64,000 bases of DNA, taken from Sphingomonadales bacterium (GTDB lineage: Bacteria > Pseudomonadota > Alphaproteobacteria > Sphingomonadales > Sphingomonadaceae). The position numbers and the translations under genes were made by a program. Under the pieces are notes generated by a model. It worked only from the letters and a program-made list of their open reading frames with translations. It searched no databases and was not told where the DNA came from. Shown piece after piece: positions 26,807 to 36,134 of this stretch; the stretch's first letter is position 1; each line of letters starts with the position of its first letter. The stretch is taken from the NCBI GenBank assembly GCA_025352685.1, contig JANXSN010000032.1, positions 1 through 64,000 on the forward strand, given 5' to 3'.

Positions 26807-27363
26807 TGGCTGGCTATAATAAATCTGATCTGGAGCGCCGGATGCACGGTGCGGTTGACTCGCTCAAGGGCGATCTTGGCGGGCTGCGTACGGGTCGGGC
26901 GTCCGTCAATCTGCTCGATCCGGTCACGGTCGAGGTTTATGGGGCGAACATGCCGCTCAATCAGGTCGCGACAGTCAGCGCGCCCGAACCGCGTCTGTTG
27001 TCCGTGCAGGTTTGGGACAAGTCAAATGTCGGCCCCGTTGACAAGGCAATCCGTTCGGCAGGCCTCGGTCTCAACCCCATCGTCGACGGTACGACGCTGC
27101 GCTTGCCGATTCCGGATCTCACCGAAGAACGGCGCAAGGAACTGGCCAAGCTTGCCGGGCAATATGCCGAAAAGGCACGCATTGCTGTTCGCAACGTTCG
27201 CCGTGACGGCATGGATGCGCTCAAGATTGACGAGAAGAAGGGTGAAATCGGTGAGGATGATCGCAAGCGGTCCGAAACCGAAGTTCAAAAGATGACCGAC
27301 GTGACGATCGCCGACATCGATACGACGGCGACCGCAAAGGAAAAGGAAATTCTGGGGAAGTGA
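26806..27363 (+). CDS. frr: Ribosome recycling factor
   Basis: A 185-residue protein with the two-domain near-L shape sequence features: [19 protein letters not shown], the [20 protein letters not shown] segment and the long helical arm with [13 protein letters not shown]. It splits post-termination ribosomes with EF-G. Length matches the family exactly. The TGA overlaps the GTG start of uppS (GTGA), continuing the coupled run. Confidence 0.98.
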   Translation: MAGYNKSDLERRMHGAVDSLKGDLGGLRTGRASVNLLDPVTVEVYGANMPLNQVATVSAPEPRLLSVQVWDKSNVGPVDKAIRSAGLGLNPIVDGTTLRLPIPDLTEERRKELAKLAGQYAEKARIAVRNVRRDGMDALKIDEKKGEIGEDDRKRSETEVQKMTDVTIADIDTTATAKEKEILGK

Positions 27364-28085
27364 ACGCCGTTGCGCCCAGCGACGAACCTGCCGCTGGGTC
27401 CGATCCCGCCACGCCTCGTCACGTCGCCATTATCATGGATGGCAACGGACGTTGGGCCAAGGCGCGTCATCTGCCGCGGGTTGCCGGGCATCGCAAGGGG
27501 ATCGAGACGGTCCGCACCGTCAGTCGCGCGGCGCGGTCACTCGGAATCGAAGTGCTGACGCTTTACGCTTTCTCTTCCGAAAATTGGCGGCGGCCAGCCG
27601 AAGAAGTCAGCGATCTGATGGGGTTGCTGCGCCACTTTATCAAATCCGACCTTGACGAATTGGCCCGGGAAGGGGTCCGCCTTCGTGTCATCGGCGACCA
27701 CACCGCATTCGCCCCGGACCTTGTCGACCTTATCGATGGCGCTTTGGCGCGGACCGCGTCCAACACCGGCTCGACACTTGTGATTGGCCTCAACTATGGC
27801 TCGCAAGACGAGATTGTGCGAGCTGCACGCAAATTGGCGGGGCGCGATCCCGCCCTTATCGACGCGGCGGCAGTTGAGGCCGCGCTCGATACGGGCGACC
27901 TGCCGCCGGTCGATCTGCTGATCCGCACCTCTGGTGAGCATCGGCTGTCCAATTTCATGCTCTGGCAAGCAGCCTACGCCGAATTGTTGTTCGTCGACAC
28001 GCTTTGGCCCGATTTCGGCTCAGATGCGCTGGCAGATGCCATACGGGCCTTCCACCGGCGTGAACGCCGCTTCGGTGGGCTGTAG
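27360..28085 (+). CDS. uppS: Undecaprenyl diphosphate synthase
   Basis: A 241-residue cis-prenyltransferase: [14 protein letters not shown] carries the catalytic Asp and P-loop-like motif, followed by [10 protein letters not shown] and [19 protein letters not shown]. It extends farnesyl diphosphate with isopentenyl units to C55-PP, the lipid carrier for peptidoglycan and exopolysaccharide. GTG 27360 overlaps the frr stop. It shares its transcript with dxr, which supplies isoprenoid precursors. Confidence 0.96.
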   Translation: MNAVAPSDEPAAGSDPATPRHVAIIMDGNGRWAKARHLPRVAGHRKGIETVRTVSRAARSLGIEVLTLYAFSSENWRRPAEEVSDLMGLLRHFIKSDLDELAREGVRLRVIGDHTAFAPDLVDLIDGALARTASNTGSTLVIGLNYGSQDEIVRAARKLAGRDPALIDAAAVEAALDTGDLPPVDLLIRTSGEHRLSNFMLWQAAYAELLFVDTLWPDFGSDALADAIRAFHRRERRFGGL

Positions 28086-28094
28086 GCCACGCAC

Positions 28095-28772
28095 ATGGGC
28101 GAGGTGACCAAGCGGATTCTATCCGGCGTGATTATGGCTGGCCTTCTGCTGGGCGACCTTTGGATGGGGGCAGGGTGGTTTACTGCGCTTCTTGCCGTGG
28201 GTGCAGTGATCCTGTGGCGAGAATATGCGAGGATGATCTGGAATGGCTGGCGTTCGAGCCGGGCGCGCTTGCTTTGGGTGATTTTTGGCCTCGCGTATTT
28301 TGGGGCCGCGATTTTCGGTTTATGGCGGGCGCGCAATACCGAAGACGGGTTTTTTATCGCCATGTTGCTGTTCGGTGTCGTCTGGGCGACCGACATTGGT
28401 GCCTTTGTGTCCGGGCGCGCGATCGGCGGGCCAAAGATTGCGCCATCGATCAGTCCCTCGAAGACCTGGGCAGGCTTTGCAGGCGGTTCGGGTGCCGTGA
28501 TGCTGGTTGTCGTCGGGGCACTCTGGTGGAAACTTGACCTGCCGCCGACACGCTGGAACATATACCTGCCTGCCTGTCTTGTTGCCTGCGTTCTGATCGC
28601 AGCCGTCGCACAGGCTGGCGATTTCTTTGAAAGCTGGTTGAAGAGGCGCGCAGGGATGAAAGATTCGGGTGCGCTGATCCCCGGCCACGGCGGGCTGTTC
28701 GACCGCGTCGACGGGCTGTTGCCGGTCGCGATCGTGTTTGGCATTGTCTTGGCCTGGACTTTGCCCGGATGA
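28095..28772 (+). CDS. cdsA: Phosphatidate cytidylyltransferase
   Basis: A 225-residue integral membrane protein with about six helices. The CdsA signature is visible in SPSKTWAGFAGG and in GDFFESWLKRRAGMKDSGAL followed by PGHGGLFDRVDGL. It makes CDP-diacylglycerol from phosphatidate and CTP, the substrate of the nearby PssA. It is somewhat shorter than E. coli CdsA, as is usual in alphaproteobacteria. Its TGA overlaps the ATG of dxr (ATGA). Confidence 0.95.
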   Translation: MGEVTKRILSGVIMAGLLLGDLWMGAGWFTALLAVGAVILWREYARMIWNGWRSSRARLLWVIFGLAYFGAAIFGLWRARNTEDGFFIAMLLFGVVWATDIGAFVSGRAIGGPKIAPSISPSKTWAGFAGGSGAVMLVVVGALWWKLDLPPTRWNIYLPACLVACVLIAAVAQAGDFFESWLKRRAGMKDSGALIPGHGGLFDRVDGLLPVAIVFGIVLAWTLPG

Positions 28773-29932
28773 TGCGGCGCTCGGTCACCATCCTTGGCGC
28801 GACCGGATCGGTTGGCACCTCGACGCTCGATCTGATCCTGCGTGCGCCCGACAAGTTCAAAGTCGTCGCGCTCACTGCACATACGGACGTGGCCGGTCTT
28901 GCAAAAGTGGCGCGGGCAACCGGCGCCGAACTGGCGGTGATCGGCGAAGCGTCGCTTTACGGTGCATTGAAGGAAGCGCTCGCCGGGAGTCGGACAGAAG
29001 TGGCTAGCGGATTTGACGCGGTCACCCAAGCTGCCTGCCGCGGCGCTGACTGGACGATGGCAGCTATCGTAGGCTGTGCAGGACTGCCTGCTACGCTGGC
29101 AGCGCTCGGCTGCGGCCGGACGGTCGCGCTTGCCAACAAGGAGTCCCTGGTTTCTGCAGGTGACGTCATGACTGCGGTCGCGGCCAAGTCACACGCCCAA
29201 TTGCTCCCCGTCGACAGCGAACATAATGCGATTTTCCAGTGTCTGGCGGGTTCTCCCCGCGACCGCGTTCGTCGGATCGTCCTGACTGCAAGCGGCGGCC
29301 CGTTTCGGACCTGGACCCGCAAAGCCATGGAGCACGTGACGCCCGAGATTGCTGTCAAGCATCCCAACTGGTCGATGGGTTCAAAAATCTCGATCGATTC
29401 AGCAACGCTGATGAACAAGGGGTTGGAGCTGATCGAGGCCAAGCACCTTTTCGCGTGCCGGCCCGATGAGCTCGCCGTCGTTGTTCATCCGCAATCCGTG
29501 ATTCATTCGATGGTGGATTATGTCGACGGATCAACGATCGCCCAGCTTGGGTCGCCAGACATGCGCATCCCAATAGCCTCGACTCTGGCGTGGCCCGACC
29601 GGATGGAAACGCCGTGCACACCCCTCGATCTGGCGACCATTGGCCGGCTCGATTTTGAAAGTCCTGATCTGGATAGATTTCCTGCGCTTGGCTTGGCAAT
29701 CGCCGCGCTTGCCGCAGGGGGTGCGCGTCCAGCTGTGTTGAATGCTGCCAACGAGATTGCAGTAGCCGCGTTCCTGAAGCGATCAATCGGGTTTCTTGAT
29801 ATCGTTAGGACCGTCGCCAATGTTCTCGATAAATATGATCCGTCGGCGCCCACGACCGTCGATGATGTCCTTGCGATTGATGACGAGGCGCGCCGTATTG
29901 CCGCCGCCTTTATAGAACACAGGACCGCATGA
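28769..29932 (+). CDS. dxr: 1-deoxy-D-xylulose 5-phosphate reductoisomerase
   Basis: A 387-residue enzyme with the NADPH-binding ILGATGSVGTSTLDLI start, ANKESLVSAGDV, the metal/substrate site VDSEHNAIFQCL and the KISIDSATLMNKGLELIEA segment. It catalyses the committed step of the MEP isoprenoid pathway. Start and stop overlap both neighbours by four bases. Placement between cdsA and rseP is the standard proteobacterial order. Confidence 0.97.
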   Translation: MMRRSVTILGATGSVGTSTLDLILRAPDKFKVVALTAHTDVAGLAKVARATGAELAVIGEASLYGALKEALAGSRTEVASGFDAVTQAACRGADWTMAAIVGCAGLPATLAALGCGRTVALANKESLVSAGDVMTAVAAKSHAQLLPVDSEHNAIFQCLAGSPRDRVRRIVLTASGGPFRTWTRKAMEHVTPEIAVKHPNWSMGSKISIDSATLMNKGLELIEAKHLFACRPDELAVVVHPQSVIHSMVDYVDGSTIAQLGSPDMRIPIASTLAWPDRMETPCTPLDLATIGRLDFESPDLDRFPALGLAIAALAAGGARPAVLNAANEIAVAAFLKRSIGFLDIVRTVANVLDKYDPSAPTTVDDVLAIDDEARRIAAAFIEHRTA

Positions 29933-31053
29933 TCCAAATTCCCGGCTTTTTTTGGGCGATCGTCTTCTTCGTCCTCGCTATCTTTCCCTTGGTCGTGATT
30001 CACGAGCTGGGCCATTATCTCGTGGGCCGGGCGTTTGGTGTTCGTGCCGATGTATTCTCGATCGGTTTTGGGCGACCCGTTGCAGGCTGGACCGACAAGC
30101 GAGGTACCAATTGGCAGATTGGCTGGATGCCGCTCGGCGGCTACGTACGGTTCGCGGGCGACATGAGCGCGGCGAGCACGCCAAGCGACGAATGGCTGTC
30201 GCTGCCGGCAGAAGAGCGCAATAAAACGTTCCAAGCCAAGTCTGTGTGGCAACGCGCTCTCATCGTGTTGGCAGGGCCGGCCGTCAATTTTCTATTCGCA
30301 ATCGCGATGCTTGCCGGGCTGTTTGGCGTTTACGGGGAGCCGCGGATCGCACCGCAAGTCGGTGTCTTTACGGCGAATTCGTCCGGGCATGCGGCAGGGA
30401 TGAAGCTTGGCGATCGCATCGTGTCGGTCGATGGGCAGTCGATTGAACGATTCGAAGACATTGGCTTGATCGTGCAGGCGCGCGTCGGGCAGCCGACAAC
30501 CTTCGTCATCGACCGCGCCGGCGCCCGGGTGATCCTGAACATTACGCCCCGGCGCGAAGCCGTGAAGGATATTACCGGCGTTCAAATTCCGACAGGACGG
30601 ATCGGTATTGGTCCTGCGGCGATAGAGCGCGTTCGCTTATCCCCTTTGGAACTGCCGGGAGCGGCCGCCCGATTCACGGTCCAGTCGGTGCGCACAATGG
30701 TTGTTGCGCTCGGTCAAATCATTACCGGAAACCGGTCGATCAAGGAACTCGGCGGACCGGTCAAGATGGCGGCGACCTCGAATGTTGTCGCTCAACTGGG
30801 CTTTGTCAGTTTTCTCTTTTTCATGACGATGGTGTCGATAAATCTGGGGTTCATCAATCTGCTGCCAATCCCCACCCTCGACGGTGGCCACCTCGCCTTC
30901 TATGCGATCGAGGCGGTCCGGCGCAAACCGATAGGATTGGTAGCACAGGAATGGGCATACCGGTCGGGTCTTTTCGTGCTTCTTGCGTTCATGCTGTTCG
31001 TGACGATCAATGATCTGGCAGGGTTCGGACTGCTGGGCAGGTTCGCGGGTTGA
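29929..31053 (+). CDS. rseP: RIP-type zinc metalloprotease RseP
   Basis: A 374-residue site-2 protease. The first helix carries HELGHYLVGR (HExxH zinc site). A PDZ domain lies at about 125-210 (GLDRIV-type loop with SVDGQSIERFEDIG), and the last helices contain NLLPIPTLDGGHL (the LDG motif with the third zinc ligand). It cuts anti-sigma factors and leftover signal peptides inside the inner membrane. Only one PDZ domain is obvious, whereas E. coli has two. It precedes bamA, as in most proteobacteria. Confidence 0.95.
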   Translation: MIQIPGFFWAIVFFVLAIFPLVVIHELGHYLVGRAFGVRADVFSIGFGRPVAGWTDKRGTNWQIGWMPLGGYVRFAGDMSAASTPSDEWLSLPAEERNKTFQAKSVWQRALIVLAGPAVNFLFAIAMLAGLFGVYGEPRIAPQVGVFTANSSGHAAGMKLGDRIVSVDGQSIERFEDIGLIVQARVGQPTTFVIDRAGARVILNITPRREAVKDITGVQIPTGRIGIGPAAIERVRLSPLELPGAAARFTVQSVRTMVVALGQIITGNRSIKELGGPVKMAATSNVVAQLGFVSFLFFMTMVSINLGFINLLPIPTLDGGHLAFYAIEAVRRKPIGLVAQEWAYRSGLFVLLAFMLFVTINDLAGFGLLGRFAG

Positions 31054-31127
31054 TTGCCGGGTGAGCATCGGGCAGGGCGTGGCGGCATTAATGTCAAGTG
31101 GCGGGATTTGAGTTGAAAGCAGATTGC

Positions 31128-33812
31128 ATGGGTCTTCACGGTCGCCGGACGCTGTCGTTGCTTATGGTGGGCACAATGCTAGCCGGATTGCCAGCGATAG
31201 CGCTCGCCCAAAAACCTGCCCGCCCGACGCCTGTCGACTTGACGCATGAGCCGGTACCACCACCGGCGCCCGCGACTGATGGGGGGACGATTTCGTCGAT
31301 TCAGGTGGTCGGGTCACAGCGCATCGAGCCCGAGACCGTGCGGTCGTACTTGAAGCTGCGCCCCGGCGGTGCGTACACCCGCGAAAGTCTCGACGAAGCG
31401 ATCCGAGACCTGTTTGCCACTGAGCTTTTTGCCGATGCACAAATTCGCGACGATAGTGGAAAACTGACGATTTTGATCCGCGAAAATCCGGTGATCAACC
31501 GCATCGTCTTCGAAGGCAATAAACGCATCAAGGAAGACAAGCTCTCCAAAGAGCTGAAGCTTGCGCCGCGTCAGATCTTCACGCGGAGCAAAGTTCGCGC
31601 CGATATTGGCCGCATTGTCGAGCTGTATCGTCGCCAGGGTCGGTTTGCCGCGACGGTTGAGCCAAAGATGGTCATGCTCGACCAGAACCGCGTCGATATT
31701 GTCTATGAAATCAGCGAGGGGCCCAAGTCGAAGGTCCGTCGTATCAACATTATCGGCAACACCGTATTCAAGGACGGTCAGCTGAAGGGTGAAATGGCGA
31801 CGAAGGAATCGTCGATTACACGGCTGTTCTCGTCACGTGACACCTATGATGCTGATCGGCTCGCCTACGACCAGGGCAAGTTGCGTCAATTCTACCTGAC
31901 CAACGGCTATGCCGATTTCCGCGTCATTTCTGCGGTTGCCGAACTGACACCGGACAAGCGCGACTTTATTCTGACCTATGTGGTCGAGGAGGGTGAGCGC
32001 TATAAATTTGGCGACGTCTTGGCTGAAAGCGATATTCGCGACTTCAAGCCCGACCTGATCAAGAGCCAGATCCCGATGAAGACCGGTGATTGGTACAACG
32101 CCAAAGCCGTCGAGGATACGGTCGAGAATATCACCAAGACTGCCGGTCTGTTCGGCTATGCTTTTGCCAACGTGGATCCTGCGTTCAACCGGAACAAGGA
32201 GGAACGCAAGATGAACATCACGTTCCGTGTCGGCGAAACGCCGCGCGTGTACGTGGAAGCGATCAACGTCAACGGCAACACGCTCACCGTGGACAAGGTG
32301 ATCCGCCGTGAATTCCGCCTGGCCGAAGGGGACGCGTTCAATGCGTTCTCGGTCAAGCGTTCGGAGGACCGGATTAAGTCGCTTGGTTTCTTCCAGGAGA
32401 AGTTTGAGATCGCGCAGCGCCAAGGCTCGGCCCCGGATCGCATCGTGCTGGAAGCAAACGTCGAGGAAAAGTCGACCGGCGAGTTGCAGTTGTCGGCGGG
32501 TTTCTCAAGTCTCGAACGGTTCATCATCAACGCGTCGATTCGCCAGCGCAACTTTCGCGGTAAGGGACAGGAGCTGCGTGCTTCGATCAATTACTCGACC
32601 TATTCCAAATCGCTCGAACTCGGTTTCACCGAGCCCTATCTGTTTGACCGCAACATTGCGATTGGCGGCGATATTTTCCGTCGTGACTACAACTCGTTCA
32701 ATTATGTCGGCGATACCCGCAAAACGACCTATCAGCAGCTGACCACCGGGTTCCAGATCCGGGCAGGCCTGCCATTGACCGAATATTGGTCGATGGCACT
32801 GCGATACGGGCTCAGCTACGATCAGGTATCGCTCAATAAAAATACCTATTTTTTTAACGGGGTCTGCGACCCGCTGGTTGCCGGACGTTATCTGTGCGAC
32901 TCACTTGGTGATAGAGTAACCTCGTCAGTAGGTTTTAGCATCGTTTATGACAGCCTGAACAATCGCATCCGCCCAAGTCGCGGCGAGAGTTTCGTGTACA
33001 GCCAGGACCTTGCTGGTTTGGGCGGTGATACCAAATACCTAAAGCAAACGATCAAAGCTGCCAAATACTGGCCTGTTCTGCACGGGTTCATTTTTTCGGT
33101 CAGCGCGGAAGCAGGATCGATTTTACCGCTCAATAGCCAGCCAGCCAACGGCGCCGACAAGGTCCGCCTGACCGACCGCTTCTTCCTTGGGGAGCCGCAA
33201 ATTCGCGGGTTCGACATTCGCGGGGTTGGTCCGCGCGTACTGCGCGTGCCCTATGTCAGCACAACCGATCCTGTAACCAATGTCGTCACTCAGTCGCTGT
33301 CTACAAACAAGACACAATTTGCCGATGATGCCTTGGGCGGTCGTGCCTATTACCTTGGGCGTTTCGAGCTGGAAATTCCGCTCGGATCGGGCGCAAAGGA
33401 ACTTGGCTTGCGGCCATCGATCTTCCTTGATGCTGGTGCCGTTTTCGGGGTGAACACGCCCGCGCTTCAGGATCTGAAAAACGGCAATTTGGCGCTTAAC
33501 CGCCCCGTTCTCGATGCCAACGGCCAACAGCAGTGCAGCCTAACTGTCGTTAACCCAGACAAGACAACGACCACGACGCTGTCAGTCAAAACCGGTCCGA
33601 CCTGCACGGTTGGTGTTGACTATATTACCCAGATTCCTGGATTCCAGGAGCAGTTTTATGGCAACTCCCCTCGACCGCGCGTTGCGATCGGCTTCGGCGT
33701 GAACTGGAACTCGCCGTTCGGACCATTCCGCATCGACATCGCAAAGGTTCTCCTCAAGGAACCTGGCGACCAGACCAAAACTCTAACTTTCAACGTAGGA
33801 ACCCAATTCTGA
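31128..33812 (+). CDS. bamA: Outer-membrane assembly factor BamA
   Basis: About 894 residues from ATG 31128, which begins the signal peptide (GLHGRRTLSLLMVGTMLAG); GTG 31098 is an alternative. Five POTRA domains run to about residue 420 (starting ISSIQVVGSQRIEPETVRSY), followed by the 16-strand Omp85 barrel. The lid-loop motif is in DRFFLGEPQIRGFDIRGVGP. The last strand ends in Phe (NVGTQF), as required for recognition. An inserted loop near residues 795-840 contains TTTTT and two cysteines (QQCSLTV, GPTCTVG). Its final base overlaps the ompH start codon region (TGATG). Confidence 0.96.
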   Translation: MGLHGRRTLSLLMVGTMLAGLPAIALAQKPARPTPVDLTHEPVPPPAPATDGGTISSIQVVGSQRIEPETVRSYLKLRPGGAYTRESLDEAIRDLFATELFADAQIRDDSGKLTILIRENPVINRIVFEGNKRIKEDKLSKELKLAPRQIFTRSKVRADIGRIVELYRRQGRFAATVEPKMVMLDQNRVDIVYEISEGPKSKVRRINIIGNTVFKDGQLKGEMATKESSITRLFSSRDTYDADRLAYDQGKLRQFYLTNGYADFRVISAVAELTPDKRDFILTYVVEEGERYKFGDVLAESDIRDFKPDLIKSQIPMKTGDWYNAKAVEDTVENITKTAGLFGYAFANVDPAFNRNKEERKMNITFRVGETPRVYVEAINVNGNTLTVDKVIRREFRLAEGDAFNAFSVKRSEDRIKSLGFFQEKFEIAQRQGSAPDRIVLEANVEEKSTGELQLSAGFSSLERFIINASIRQRNFRGKGQELRASINYSTYSKSLELGFTEPYLFDRNIAIGGDIFRRDYNSFNYVGDTRKTTYQQLTTGFQIRAGLPLTEYWSMALRYGLSYDQVSLNKNTYFFNGVCDPLVAGRYLCDSLGDRVTSSVGFSIVYDSLNNRIRPSRGESFVYSQDLAGLGGDTKYLKQTIKAAKYWPVLHGFIFSVSAEAGSILPLNSQPANGADKVRLTDRFFLGEPQIRGFDIRGVGPRVLRVPYVSTTDPVTNVVTQSLSTNKTQFADDALGGRAYYLGRFELEIPLGSGAKELGLRPSIFLDAGAVFGVNTPALQDLKNGNLALNRPVLDANGQQQCSLTVVNPDKTTTTTLSVKTGPTCTVGVDYITQIPGFQEQFYGNSPRPRVAIGFGVNWNSPFGPFRIDIAKVLLKEPGDQTKTLTFNVGTQF

Positions 33813-34411
33813 TGACCAAGTTTTTCACCGCAGCCGCCGTTGCTACGCTCGCCTTGGCGGGTATGCCCGTTCTGGCCCAGGTAAAGGCCCCGTCCACACA
33901 GGCGATTATCGTCGACACGTCGAAAATCTTTGCGACGTGCACCGCGTGCGTTGCAGCCCAGGGTGCGCTCAAGGTACAGGCAGACGCCATTCAAGCGCGC
34001 CAACAGGCGTTGGCCGGCGCCCTCCAGGCAGAAGGCCAGTCGCTTCAGGCCGCAGTCAATGCGTTGGCCGGCAAGGAACCCGATGCTGCTCTGAAGGCAC
34101 GGGCCACAGCGTTTCAGCAGAAGCAGCAGGCCGCTCAACAGGAACTGCAGGGGCGTGAAGCCGGGTTCAATAATAACCGTGCATTCGTCGGCCAGCAAGT
34201 GAGCGCCAAGCTGAACCCGATCATCGTCGCGACGATGAAGGCTCGCGGCGCCAACATCGCGATCGATCCGCAGTCGATCTTGGCCTATGAGCCGGCGCTC
34301 GATGCCACCAACGACGTGCTGGCGCAGCTCAATGCGCAGCTGACGAGCGTCTCGACGACCGCGCCCGCCAGGCCTGCCACAGCGACAGCACCCAAGCCGC
34401 CGGGGCGCTAA
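33812..34411 (+). CDS. OmpH/Skp-family periplasmic chaperone
   Basis: A 199-residue exported protein. The signal peptide covers about residues 1-22 (TKFFTAAAVATLALAGMPV). A long alpha-helical coiled coil rich in Gln and Ala follows (QARQQALAGALQAEGQ), the tentacle part of Skp, which holds unfolded outer-membrane proteins before BamA. An unusual CTAC pair (two cysteines) sits at the start of the helix. A Pro/Ala/Thr-rich tail ends the protein. The position directly after bamA supports the role. Confidence 0.9.
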   Translation: MTKFFTAAAVATLALAGMPVLAQVKAPSTQAIIVDTSKIFATCTACVAAQGALKVQADAIQARQQALAGALQAEGQSLQAAVNALAGKEPDAALKARATAFQQKQQAAQQELQGREAGFNNNRAFVGQQVSAKLNPIIVATMKARGANIAIDPQSILAYEPALDATNDVLAQLNAQLTSVSTTAPARPATATAPKPPGR

Positions 34412-34417
34412 AACGCG

Positions 34418-34882
34418 ATGACCGTCTCGGGGTCTGGCGCAATCGACATCCGGGGAGTGATGGCGGCTCTGCCGCATCGCTTCCCGATGTTACTTGTTGA
34501 CCGTGTCGAAGACCTTGTTGTCGACGACCGCATCGTCGCGATCAAGGCTGTCACGATCAACGAGCCGTTTTTTGCCGGACACTTTCCCGGCCGTCCAATC
34601 ATGCCCGGCGTCCTCATCGTCGAGGCGTTGGCGCAGGCGGCGGGAATTCTCGCAGTACAGTCTCTCGGGCTCGCCGGCTCCGGCAAGCTCGTTTACTTTA
34701 TGGCGATCGACGGCGCGAAATTCCGCACGCCGGTCGAACCGGGCGTCCTGCTGCGCCTCGAAGTTTGCTTTGTTCAAAAGCGGGCGACGGTTTGCAAATT
34801 CAGGGGCCGCGCGATGCTTGGCGACAAGCTTGCTGCCGAAGCCTCCTTCACTGCGATGATAGCCGATCCGCCCGCGAATTGA
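34418..34882 (+). CDS. fabZ: 3-hydroxyacyl-[acyl-carrier-protein] dehydratase FabZ
   Basis: A 154-residue hot-dog-fold dehydratase. [17 protein letters not shown] and the catalytic [19 protein letters not shown] (His and Glu of the active site) are intact. It removes water from 3-hydroxyacyl-ACP in fatty-acid elongation. It starts six bases after ompH. lpxD and lpxA, often neighbours in other proteobacteria, are absent here. Confidence 0.96.
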   Translation: MTVSGSGAIDIRGVMAALPHRFPMLLVDRVEDLVVDDRIVAIKAVTINEPFFAGHFPGRPIMPGVLIVEALAQAAGILAVQSLGLAGSGKLVYFMAIDGAKFRTPVEPGVLLRLEVCFVQKRATVCKFRGRAMLGDKLAAEASFTAMIADPPAN

Positions 34883-35224
34883 GTGCCTGACGCGTGCTCG
34901 GTCATTTACCGGTCGGGTTGACGCCTGCGCGGTCAGCGTTCGAGGGCGGGGTCCTCCGCTCGCGTTTGCGATGAGCGGCAGCCGTTACGCAGGTGGGGGA
35001 GAGGGCGGCGCCTTGACCCGGCAAGACGGCCTTGATGTCGGCCCGATTTTCGATACGGCATATGCGTCCGTCAATGCCGGCCACGCCGCATCTCAGTGTC
35101 TTTGTTTGACTGGCAGGCGACGCGCGGGTCGACGCAAGACTTGCGCATCCGTAGCGGGTTCGCTATCCGCGCGCCTCCCATTCAGGCTGGTCGGAAACCA
35201 GCCCCCTCATGGAAAGAGAACATC
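34883..35224 (+). promoter_or_regulatory. 342-base fabZ-rpmE spacer with a candidate structured L31 leader
   Basis: No gene is supported here. One hairpin near fabZ (CCGC-TCGC-GTTT-GCGA with a closing GCGG, 34956-34978) could end the upstream run. Three more stand in a row before rpmE: CGCAAG-A-CTTGCG (35133-35145), TAGCG-GGTT-CGCTA (35152-35165) and GGCTGGT-CGGAA-ACCAGCC (35185-35203). The last ends 21 bases before the rpmE GTG. Ribosomal protein L31 is autoregulated through leader RNAs in other phyla, so an L31-binding leader is a reasonable guess. Confidence 0.4.
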
Positions 35225-35452
35225 GTGAAAACTACCGGCCACCCCGAATATCACATGATCAAGGTCCAGATGACCGATGGCACCGTGTTCGAGACGCGCT
35301 CAACTTGGGGTAAGGAAGGTGATCTGATGACGCTTGAAATCGATCCGCTTGCCCATCCAGCTTGGACGGGTGGCAAGGGCACAATGCTCGACGCCGGCGG
35401 GCAGGTGGCCCGTTTCAACAAGCGTTTTGGCGGTCTCAGCCTCAAGAAGTGA
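35225..35452 (+). CDS. rpmE: 50S ribosomal protein L31
   Basis: A 75-residue L31 starting at GTG 35225 ([18 protein letters not shown]) with the conserved [17 protein letters not shown] and HPAWTGGKG segments and the [11 protein letters not shown] end. It lacks the CxxC zinc ligands, so it is the cysteine-free form. The start is set by similarity to the family N-terminus, since the frame runs back to 35096. The TGA overlaps the GTG of the next gene (GTGA). Confidence 0.93.
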   Translation: MKTTGHPEYHMIKVQMTDGTVFETRSTWGKEGDLMTLEIDPLAHPAWTGGKGTMLDAGGQVARFNKRFGGLSLKK

Positions 35453-35997
35453 TCGGTTCGGAACCGTCCGCTCTGGCCCCGATTATCGTTACAGCACTGC
35501 TCGGACGCGACGATTTCGCCTGGGCTGACTCCATGCGCCGCGCTCATTTTCCGGCCCAACGGAACGTGCTTCGCGCGCACGTGACGCTGTTCCATCACTT
35601 GCCGCCGTCAGTCGCGAATGAGCTTTGTGATGTCTTGAAGAAAGAGACGCGCGGAACGACGGTTGTCGCCAGGCTGGCGTCGGTTGTATCGCTGGGGCAC
35701 GGCGTCGCTTATTGGATCGACAGCCCGGATCTGGTGAGCGTTCGCGCGCGCATCGCCGATCGCTTTGCGCCTCTGTTGATGCCACAGGATCGCGCCGGGT
35801 GGCGGCCGCATATTACAGTGCAAAACAAGGTAAAGTCCGGCGTTGCCCGGGACTTGGTGGGAACGCTGTCGGCCGACTTCACGCCTCGTCCGTTGGCAAT
35901 CGCAGGTTTGGGTGCCTGGTGGTATCGTGGTGGACCTTGGGAGCTAATCGGAGCTTGGCTGTTCGGGTCCGGTCATTCGATGACGCCTCGCTGTTGA
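35449..35997 (+). CDS. 2'-5' RNA ligase / cyclic phosphodiesterase-like protein (2H superfamily)
   Basis: A 182-residue 2H phosphoesterase-fold protein. The two HxTx motifs are HVTLF and HITVQ, about 70 residues apart, and both are intact. Relatives (ThpR/LigT) open or close 2',5' RNA linkages or cyclic phosphodiesters; the natural substrate is unclear. GTG 35449, overlapping the rpmE stop, is chosen because it avoids overlap with most of rpmE. The first codons contain the palindrome CGGTTC-G-GAACCG (35454-35466), which might also serve as a hairpin after rpmE. Confidence 0.8.
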   Translation: MIGSEPSALAPIIVTALLGRDDFAWADSMRRAHFPAQRNVLRAHVTLFHHLPPSVANELCDVLKKETRGTTVVARLASVVSLGHGVAYWIDSPDLVSVRARIADRFAPLLMPQDRAGWRPHITVQNKVKSGVARDLVGTLSADFTPRPLAIAGLGAWWYRGGPWELIGAWLFGSGHSMTPRC

Positions 35998-36036
35998 CGC
36001 TTTTGGCGGCGCTGTTATAGGCCGCGCTCGCGCTAA

Positions 36037-36113
36037 GGCGGAGTAGCTCAGCTGGTTAGAGCAGCGGAATCATAATCCGCGTGTCGGGGGTTCAAGTCCC
36101 TCCTCCGCTACCA
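36037..36113 (+). tRNA. tRNA-Met (anticodon CAT), probably elongator
   Basis: A 77-base cloverleaf including an encoded CCA. The acceptor pairs GGCGGAG with CTCCGCT (one G-U at the end), the D arm is GCTCAGCTGGTTAGAGC, the anticodon stem GCGGA/TCCGC encloses ATCATAA with anticodon CAT, and the T loop is TTCAAGT. An initiator tRNA would have an unpaired first position and three G-C pairs in the anticodon stem, which this lacks. A tRNA-Ile2 that is lysidine-modified also has CAT. The overall sequence looks like alphaproteobacterial elongator Met. Confidence 0.9.
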
Positions 36114-36134
36114 TTCGAAAAATTGAGGTCACAA

